From Phascolarctobacterium sp. (GTDB lineage Bacteria; Bacillota; Negativicutes; Acidaminococcales; Acidaminococcaceae), in contig DXVZ01000033.1 in assembly GCA_019417125.1 (NCBI GenBank), positions 1-10,443 of the forward strand: DNA of 10,443 nucleotides. Reading direction: 5' to 3'. A model generated the notes under the pieces. The model saw only the letters and a program-made list of their open reading frames with translations, ran no database searches and had not been told where the DNA came from. Both the position numbers and the translations under genes were made by a program. This document shows, in pieces, positions 1-4,957 of the stretch (position 1 is the first letter of the stretch; the number at the start of each line of letters is the position of its first letter).

Positions 1-345
1 TTCAGAAATAATATCTTCATTTTTATTTGCAATTTCACTTAACAAGTTACTTATAACCTCAATATTTATATTCTTATACAAATCATATAAAATTCTAAAA
101 TTAAATAAGACTATGTTTTTTTCTCTTAATTTATTATAATCCTCTTTGGTATTAAATAAACCTTTAATGTTTGTAGTACGTATATGATCTTCTATTCCAC
201 TTTTCAATTTAATAGACGGCACAAGTTTTAGAGTTTCTGGCGTAATTCTAAACCCAACTATATTAATTTTTTGACTTAAAACTACTTTTCTTAAATCTTC
301 ATCCGTTAATTGATTCAAAAACTTTTTAAACAAATCATTTCCCAT
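1..345 (-). CDS. Hypothetical protein, N-terminal part, AT-rich, cut by the window edge
   Basis: An open frame runs from the ATG at 345..343 to the left edge with no stop, giving 115 residues that begin MGNDLFKKFLNQLTDEDLRK. An AGGTG ribosome site lies about 10 bases upstream of the ATG, and an extended -10 promoter lies before that. The visible part is rich in Lys, Asn, Ile and Leu. It has no signal peptide, membrane segment, Cys motif or catalytic motif that I recognise, and looks soluble and mostly helical. Base composition is near a quarter GC, against about half in the metal genes next to it, which suggests acquired DNA such as an island or defence gene. I do not recognise the family and assign no function. 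That it is a real gene is fairly secure from the start signals. Confidence 0.7.
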   Translation of the reverse strand, partial: MGNDLFKKFLNQLTDEDLRKVVLSQKINIVGFRITPETLKLVPSIKLKSGIEDHIRTTNIKGLFNTKEDYNKLREKNIVLFNFRILYDLYKNINIEVISNLLSEIANKNEDIISE

Positions 346-383
346 AAAGTTAACACACCTTTATTATAACTATTACTTCGCTT

Positions 384-392
384 ATTATACCA
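384..392 (-). promoter_or_regulatory. Extended -10 promoter for the AT-rich gene
   Basis: The minus strand reads TGGTATAAT, a perfect extended -10 element (TGn plus TATAAT), about 39 bases before the ATG at 345. No good -35 hexamer is found at 16-18 bp, which fits an extended -10 promoter. Confidence 0.5.
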
Positions 393-438
393 CATTTTTA
401 TTAGTTTATTATCTATATTTTCAGACAAGTTATCATAC

Positions 439-476
439 AAAAAAGCAGGAACAAATGATATTTTGCCCCTGCTTTT
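439..476 (-). terminator. Intrinsic terminator of copA
   Basis: On the minus strand AAAAGCAGG and CCTGCTTTT form a stem whose loop can fold further (CAAAAT with ATTTG). A run of six T follows (plus-strand A at 439-444). It lies about 20 bases after the copA stop codon. The stem core is the same as in the terminator of the divergent HxlR gene. Confidence 0.8.
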
Positions 477-494
477 AATATAAATATTACCTTT

Positions 495-710
495 TTATAA
501 AGTTTTTACACCTTTAACTTCGTAACCTGCATCCACAACAGCTTTTGTAAGCACATCGTCAGCAACGTCTGCCGCCAGCGTAACCACGGCGTTTTTATTT
601 TCCAGCGAAACCTCAACGGCTTCTACGCCTGCCACGCCCTGCAAAGCTTTGGTAACGTGCGCTACGCAGTGCTGGCACATCATGCCTTCCACATCAAGAA
701 CTTTTTTCAT
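495..710 (-). CDS. Possible free CopZ-like copper chaperone from an internal start in copA
   Basis: Within copA, an ATG at 710..708 opens the last 71 codons, beginning MKKVLDVEGMMCQHC. This is a complete HMA fold of normal CopZ size with a CxxC Cu(I)-binding motif. GAAAGGG lies about 8 bases before the ATG, a usable ribosome site. The preceding linker (codons about 780-794) is AT-rich and reads GININIANKKERVDT, much like a translated intergenic spacer. I infer that an ancestral copA-copZ pair fused in frame, and that ribosomes may still start here to make a separate chaperone. It could equally be made only as the tail of CopA. Confidence 0.4.
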   Translation of the reverse strand: MKKVLDVEGMMCQHCVAHVTKALQGVAGVEAVEVSLENKNAVVTLAADVADDVLTKAVVDAGYEVKGVKTL

Positions 711-3092
711 AGTATCAACCCTTTCTTTTTTATTTGCAATATTTATATTAATGCCCTCCGTCCTGCACGCCTGCGCGCGTTCAGCGGTTTTAACCTCTGC
801 CGCGTCGGCATACGCCGGTTTAAAAAACCTTAAACGCAGGGCGTTGGTTACAACAAATACGGAACTGAAACTCATAGCCAGCGCACCCAGCATGGGGCTG
901 AGCTTAATGCCGAGCCACGGATAGAACACGCCCGCCGCCACCGGAATACAGATGGCGTTGTAGAACAGCGCCCAAAACAGATTCTGCTTAATGTTGCGGA
1001 TAACCGCGTGCCCCAGCTGCACCGCACCGGCAACGTCCAGCAGGTCGCTTTTCATCAGCACCAAATCTGCCGATTCAATGGCGATATCCGTGCCAGCACC
1101 AATGGCAATGCCGACGTCCGCACGCGCCAGCGCAGGCGCGTCGTTAATACCGTCGCCCACCATGGCAACTTTTTTGCCTTGCTCCTGCAAGCGGCGGATT
1201 TCGTTTTCCTTATCTTGAGGCAAAACTTCCGCTACCACGCGGTCCACGCCGACTTCTTTTTGTATCGCCTGCGCCGTGCGCGCGTTGTCGCCCGTCAGCA
1301 TAACAACTTCCAGCCCCATGCGCTTCATTTCGGCTATCGCCGCGCGGCTGGTTGGCTTAACCATATCCGCCAGCGCGATGACGCCCAGCAGCCTGCCGCC
1401 GCGTACAAAAAACAGCGGCGTTTTGCCTTCACCAGCCAGTTGTTCTTCCAGCGCATTAATATCATCGGTGTACAGACCGGCGTCCTCCAGCATTTTGCGG
1501 TTGCCGCCAAAGCATGGCTCGCCGCCGCACACGCCTTTAATGCCGCGCCCTGCTTCCTGCGCAAAGCCTGTTACGGGCAGCAGCGGCACGTTTTTGCCAT
1601 GTGCATAACTAACAATAGCCTGTGCCAGCGGGTGTTCGGAATATTTTTCCAGCGACGCTGCTAATTGCAGCAGTTCATTTTCTCCGTCCTGCTTATTGTA
1701 CAAAACATCCGTCACGCCAGGCGTACCTTGGGTAATGGTGCCGGTTTTATCAAGCACTACGGTGTTTATTTCGTGTACGGTTTCCAGCGCTTCCGCCGAT
1801 TTAATTAACACGCCGCTGGACGCGCCGCGCCCCGTACCGACCATAACCGCTGTCGGCGTTGCCAGCCCCAGCGCGCACGGGCAACTGATAACCAGCACTG
1901 CGATAGCGTTGGACAGCGCAAACTCAAAGCTTTCGCCAAGCAGCAGCCATACCGCGCAGGTAATAACGGCAATGGCGATAACCGCCGGTACGAACACGCC
2001 GCTTACCTTATCAGCCATTTTGGCAATAGGCGGCTTGGAACTGGTAGCGTCATCCACCAGGCGCACAATCTGCGCCAGCGTGGTATCCTCGCCGACTCTT
2101 TCGGCGCGCATTTTTAAAAAGCCCGATTTAACTACCGTTGCGCCCGTCAGCTTGCTGCCCGGTTCCTTTTCCGCCGGAATGCTCTCGCCCGTAATTGCCG
2201 ATTCGTCCACCGCCGCCTGCCCTTCGGTTACAACACCATCCACAGGTATGCTCATGCCGCTGCGCACTACCAAAATATCGCCTTTTTCCACTTCTTCCAC
2301 GGACACTTCAATTTCCGCGCCGCCACGCTCTACAACGGCGGTTTTAGGCGCTAAATTCATCAGCTTAGTAATGGCGTCGCTCGTCCTGCCTTTGGCGCGC
2401 GCTTCTAAAAACTTACCGAAAGTTATCAGCGTTAAAATCATACCGGCAGATTCAAAATACAAATCCATCGAAAATTGGCGCACCATCGCCAAATCACCGT
2501 GCCCGAAGCCCCAGGCAATTTTATACAGCGCATACACGCCATACAGCAGCGATGCCGACGCGCCAATAGCGATAAGCGAGTCCATATTCGGCGCGCCCTC
2601 CGCCAGCGTTTTAAAACCAACGCGGAAAAATTTAAAATTGATAAACACCACTGGAATGACAAGCAAAAGCAGCGTCAGTGAAAAAATCATCGCATTTTCC
2701 ACGCCGAGGAAAGTGTCCGGCAGCGGCCAGCCCATCATGTGCCCCATGGAAATATATGAAAGCGGTACGGCAAACAGCAATGAAAGTTTCAAGCGCCGTT
2801 TAATAGTTTCGTACTCTTGGCGCGCAATATCGTTTGCCGAAGACCGCGCGGTTTTGGTAGACTTGCCCTGCGCTGCGGCTTCTTTGGGCGACGCGCCGTA
2901 ACCTGCATCAACAACGGCAGCGATAATATCCTGCGTATTCAGCGCCGCATCGTCATAATCGACAACCATGCTGTTTTTTAAAAGGTTTACGGCAACTTTA
3001 TCCACGCCTGCCAGCTTACTCACCGCTTTTTCCACGCGGGCGCTGCACGCGGCGCAGCTCATGCCGGTAACGTTAAACTGCTCCTTTTTCAT
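495..3092 (-). CDS. copA: Copper-exporting P1B-type ATPase with N- and C-terminal HMA domains
   Basis: This inner-membrane ATPase pumps Cu(I) out of the cytoplasm. The chosen start is the ATG at 3092 (865 residues) because AAAGGAGAA lies just upstream; a start at 3131 would add 13 residues over the ribosome site. In order: an HMA domain with GMSCAAC (Cys13, Cys16), membrane helices from about residue 105, the actuator TGES at 301-304, the membrane CPC site at 404-406, the phosphorylated Asp448 in DKTGT, the nucleotide-binding His-Pro at 487-488, GDGIND from 646, Tyr-Asn at about 711-712 and MSFSS at 740-744. The CPC, YN and MxxSS set marks the Cu(I) subgroup. Unusually, a second HMA domain with GMMCQHC (Cys806, Cys809) follows at 795-865 after a 35-40 residue linker. 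The gene is divergent from an HxlR regulator, and copper-responsive control is likely. Confidence 0.95.
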   Translation of the reverse strand: MKKEQFNVTGMSCAACSARVEKAVSKLAGVDKVAVNLLKNSMVVDYDDAALNTQDIIAAVVDAGYGASPKEAAAQGKSTKTARSSANDIARQEYETIKRRLKLSLLFAVPLSYISMGHMMGWPLPDTFLGVENAMIFSLTLLLLVIPVVFINFKFFRVGFKTLAEGAPNMDSLIAIGASASLLYGVYALYKIAWGFGHGDLAMVRQFSMDLYFESAGMILTLITFGKFLEARAKGRTSDAITKLMNLAPKTAVVERGGAEIEVSVEEVEKGDILVVRSGMSIPVDGVVTEGQAAVDESAITGESIPAEKEPGSKLTGATVVKSGFLKMRAERVGEDTTLAQIVRLVDDATSSKPPIAKMADKVSGVFVPAVIAIAVITCAVWLLLGESFEFALSNAIAVLVISCPCALGLATPTAVMVGTGRGASSGVLIKSAEALETVHEINTVVLDKTGTITQGTPGVTDVLYNKQDGENELLQLAASLEKYSEHPLAQAIVSYAHGKNVPLLPVTGFAQEAGRGIKGVCGGEPCFGGNRKMLEDAGLYTDDINALEEQLAGEGKTPLFFVRGGRLLGVIALADMVKPTSRAAIAEMKRMGLEVVMLTGDNARTAQAIQKEVGVDRVVAEVLPQDKENEIRRLQEQGKKVAMVGDGINDAPALARADVGIAIGAGTDIAIESADLVLMKSDLLDVAGAVQLGHAVIRNIKQNLFWALFYNAICIPVAAGVFYPWLGIKLSPMLGALAMSFSSVFVVTNALRLRFFKPAYADAAEVKTAERAQACRTEGININIANKKERVDTMKKVLDVEGMMCQHCVAHVTKALQGVAGVEAVEVSLENKNAVVTLAADVADDVLTKAVVDAGYEVKGVKTL

Positions 3093-3124
3093 AGCGTTCT
3101 CCTTTTCTATCATTAATATCCGCA

Positions 3125-3153
3125 TTGACACGGAATTTGCTTCCTGCTATTAT
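3125..3153 (+). promoter_or_regulatory. Promoter of the HxlR-family regulator gene
   Basis: A consensus TTGACA at 3125-3130 is followed by 17 bp and TATTAT at 3148-3153. The transcript would start near 3160, leaving a leader of about 70 bases. The element overlaps the copA promoter, so polymerase cannot occupy both at once. Confidence 0.65.
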
Positions 3154-3180
3154 TATATTAAGACGATATCTTTTAATCAA
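3152..3180 (-). promoter_or_regulatory. Promoter of copA
   Basis: The minus strand has TTGATT at 3180..3175, a 17-bp spacer and a perfect TATAAT at 3157..3152. This leaves a leader of about 50 bases before the copA ATG. Its -10 overlaps the -10 of the divergent plus-strand promoter. Confidence 0.7.
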
Positions 3181-3185
3181 GAATG

Positions 3186-3220
3186 CACTATTTAGTGATA
3201 TAGTACCTAAAAAGATACTA
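3186..3220. promoter_or_regulatory. Candidate operator cluster of ACTA/TAGT half-sites
   Basis: CACTA-TT-TAGTG (3186-3197) is an inverted repeat. TAGTA (3201-3205) and TACTA (3216-3220) form a second one with a 10-bp gap. They lie just upstream of the copA -35 and inside the leader of the HxlR gene. Here a bound regulator could repress its own gene and contact polymerase at copA. Assignment to the HxlR protein is inference. Confidence 0.45.
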
Positions 3221-3232
3221 AGGAGCATTATT

Positions 3233-3610
3233 ATGGAAAAAGGCCTTAATGTAAACTGCCCCGTCGCCGCAACCCTGCATCTTATCGGCGGCAAATACAA
3301 GGCGCTGCTGTTGTGGCATTTATCCGGGCGTGTGCTGCGTTTTAACCAACTGCGCCAGCTGGTGCCGGAAGCTACACCCAAAATGCTTACCCAACAGTTG
3401 CGCGAACTGGAACAGGATGGGCTCATCAACCGCAAGGTTTATCCAGTTGTACCGCCTAAGGTGGAATATTCCCTTACGCCGCGGGGCGAGAGTTTGTTCC
3501 CGATTTTGGAAGCCATGTACAGCTGGGGCGCCAACCTGATGCAAAGCCAGGGCAAATGCCCATCTTGCAGCATGACGGCACAGGCAGGAGCCTGCCACTG
3601 CAAGGATTAA
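3233..3610 (+). CDS. HxlR-family winged-helix regulator with a C-terminal Cys cluster
   Basis: A 125-residue DNA-binding protein. The start at ATG 3233 is fixed by AAGGAG about 8 bases upstream. The HxlR signature is clear: NCPVAATLHLIGGKYKALLL at the N-terminus, the recognition helix region TPKMLTQQLRELEQDGLI at about 48-65, and the wing with PPKVEYSLTPRGESL. Family members are dimeric, often thiol-reactive sensors that use the N-terminal Cys (here Cys9). The odd part is the tail, residues 109-125, with Cys109, Cys112, Cys121, His122 and Cys123, which looks able to bind a metal ion. Being divergent from copA with overlapping promoters, it probably controls copA and itself in response to copper or thiol stress. 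Family call secure; ligand inferred. Confidence 0.9.
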   Translation: MEKGLNVNCPVAATLHLIGGKYKALLLWHLSGRVLRFNQLRQLVPEATPKMLTQQLRELEQDGLINRKVYPVVPPKVEYSLTPRGESLFPILEAMYSWGANLMQSQGKCPSCSMTAQAGACHCKD

Positions 3611-3624
3611 CAGCTTGCAACGTA

Positions 3625-3674
3625 AAAAAGCAGGCAGTGTTGTCCTTTAAAGCGGATAGCGTTGCCTGCTTTTT
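3625..3674 (+). terminator. Intrinsic terminator of the HxlR gene
   Basis: AAAAAGCAGGCA (3625-3636) pairs perfectly with TGCCTGCTTTTT (3663-3674), 12 bp, with the T run inside the right arm. It begins about 14 bases after the stop codon. From 3675 to about 3764 the spacer is AT-rich and I see no gene in it. Confidence 0.8.
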
Positions 3675-3764
3675 ACTATATCTAATTAAATATGGCTAAT
3701 AAACATTATTTTAGCCCAAACGGAAATCATTTTGCTCCAAATGGAACATCTGCCTATAAAACCA

Positions 3765-3792
3765 TTGCCGTTTACCGGCTTTTATTTATAAT
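3765..3792 (+). promoter_or_regulatory. Promoter of the Zn/Cd operon
   Basis: TTGCCG (3765-3770, 4 of 6 to consensus), a 16-bp spacer and a perfect TATAAT (3787-3792) put the transcript start near 3799, at the edge of the palindrome at 3800-3813. The next gene starts at 3854. Confidence 0.65.
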
Positions 3793-3799
3793 AAACGTA

Positions 3800-3813
3800 T
3801 GAGCAGTTGCTCA
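3800..3813. promoter_or_regulatory. ArsR/SmtB-like operator over the transcript start
   Basis: TGAGCA-GT-TGCTCA is a perfect palindrome with 6-bp arms and a 2-bp centre, set in an AT-rich context beginning ATGAGCA. Its form, TGA-CA arms around a short centre, matches the operators of ArsR/SmtB zinc and cadmium sensors (SmtB, CzrA, CadC type). It sits 7 bp after the -10, an ideal place for repression. No ArsR gene is in the window, so the repressor would be coded elsewhere. Confidence 0.6.
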
Positions 3814-3853
3814 AATATAAAAATTATTAACAACTTTTAAGGAGTGTTCTGTT

Positions 3854-4072
3854 ATGAAAAAATCTATTAAACTTATCGACCTGGACTGCGCTAACTGCGC
3901 CGCTAAAATTGAAGACGCCGTTAAAAAGATTGACGGCATAACCAACGCCAGCGTCAGCTTTATGGCGCAGAAAATGACGCTGGAAGCGCCGGACGATAAA
4001 TTTGCGCAGGTGCTTGACGAAGCCGTTAAGCTCATCAACAAAATCGAGCCCGACGTTACCGTAAAGGCATAA
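3854..4072 (+). CDS. Stand-alone HMA-domain protein, Zn/Cd type
   Basis: A 72-residue soluble protein that is a single HMA (ferredoxin-like) fold, with AAGGAG about 9 bases before the ATG. The metal loop is DLDCANCAAKIE, with Cys12 and Cys15 preceded by Asp11. An Asp before CxxC is typical of the N-terminal domains of Zn/Cd/Pb ATPases (CadA, ZntA), where it adds a carboxylate ligand; copper HMA loops usually have a Met-Thr or Met-Ser here. The P1B-ATPase two genes on lacks this domain, so the protein probably acts in trans as its detached metal-binding domain or chaperone. It is the first gene after the ArsR/SmtB-like operator. Confidence 0.85.
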   Translation: MKKSIKLIDLDCANCAAKIEDAVKKIDGITNASVSFMAQKMTLEAPDDKFAQVLDEAVKLINKIEPDVTVKA

Positions 4073-4096
4073 GGAGTTATAAAAGGAGATATAAAA

Positions 4097-4882
4097 ATGA
4101 AGTTTCAACAGATTAGAAGTGCAACTGCAATCATAACTTATGCGGGCAGCCGGTTTTTAATTGACCCGCTGTTTGCGCCGAAGGATTATTTTCAGCCGTT
4201 TCCCAAATGCTTAACGCCGGATTTACGCTGGCCGCTGACGGAGCTGCCGCTTGCACCGGAAGAAATTGTAAAAAACACCGATGCTGTTATTTTAACACAT
4301 TCGCATATTGACCACATAGATGAATTTGCCGCCAAAGCCCTGCCTAAAAATATTAAAGTATTTGTGCAGGACAGCTATGACGAAAAATTTATGCGCGATT
4401 TTAGTTTTACTGATGTAGAAATTTTACCGGAAACCGGAACTGAGTTTAACGGCGTTACGTTGTACAAAACCAACTGCCTGCACGGCGTGCCGGAAAAAGC
4501 AATGCCTTATTATAAAATGTTCGGTTACCGCCCGGACGCTATGGGCGTTGTTTTTAAACACGTGGATGAGCCCATAACCTATCTTGCAGGCGATACCATT
4601 TGATGCGATTTTGTAAAAAATGCCATTGATAAATTCGCGCCTGGCGTTATCATCGTCAATGCCGCAGCAGCCCAGCTGGAACACAGCGGCCCGATTATTA
4701 TGGGCACGGACGATATTGCCGCACTGCGCAGCTATGCGCCGGAGATTACGGTAATTGCCAGCCATATGGATTCCGTCGGCCACGCAACCTTAAACCGTAC
4801 CGGGCTGCGAGAATTTATTACCGCCAACAAGCTGGATAAAGATTTTTACATCCCCGAGGACGGCGAAACCATAACTCTATAA
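4097..4882 (+). pseudogene. UlaG-like metallo-beta-lactamase-fold hydrolase, interrupted by one in-frame TGA
   Basis: The 262-codon frame is intact except for TGA at 4601-4603 (codon 169). It begins 24 bases after the HMA gene with AAGGAG and AAAGGAG ribosome sites. Visible signs are a buried first strand ending in LIDPLF, the metal motif THSHIDHID with His68, His70, Asp72 and His73, then His129 and GDT with Asp166. After the TGA, still in frame, come VNAAAAQ and SHMDSVGH with His223 and His229. UlaG-like relatives normally carry Trp after GDTI/GDTV, so TGA probably replaces TGG. The truncated 168-residue product would lack the last His ligand(s). With no other lesion, this is a recent nonsense mutation, a sequence error or a site of read-through. 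The substrate is unknown; its place between two Zn/Cd genes suggests a link to metal stress. Confidence 0.7.
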
Positions 4883-4896
4883 ACTTTAAAAACCGC

Positions 4897-4941
4897 GCTG
4901 CAATAAAACAGAAACTGCTTTCATTTTATTGCAGCTTTTTT
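4897..4941 (+). terminator. Strong intrinsic terminator/attenuator before the Zn/Cd ATPase
   Basis: GCTGCAATAAAA (4897-4908) pairs perfectly with TTTTATTGCAGC (4924-4935). The loop holds an extra GAAA/TTTC pairing, and six T follow (4936-4941). It ends 16 bases before the ATPase ATG, with only the ribosome site between, so there is no room for a promoter after it. Confidence 0.85.
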
Positions 4942-4957
4942 GTAAGGAGATTTTAAT

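Noticed and set aside
2882..2888. CCCAAAG on the copA coding strand just after the N-terminal HMA domain, like the E. coli copA frameshift heptamer
   Set aside because: Here the zero frame reads CCC AAA G, not C CCA AAG, so the -1 slip would not re-pair. The phase is wrong for that mechanism.
1696..2901. A 401-codon open frame on the plus strand opposite copA
   Set aside because: It is the antisense of a clear P1B-ATPase, is Ser/Thr/Pro-rich with no domain, and has no ribosome site. GC-rich third positions make such shadows.
3093..3131. A start of copA at 3131
   Set aside because: The extra 13 residues cover the AAAGGAGAA ribosome site of the ATG at 3092 and are not HMA-like.
4601..4603. 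TGA read as Trp under a changed genetic code
   Set aside because: TGG is used for Trp throughout the other genes, and TGA ends the ATPase, DUF362, MerR and ferredoxin genes, so the standard bacterial code applies.
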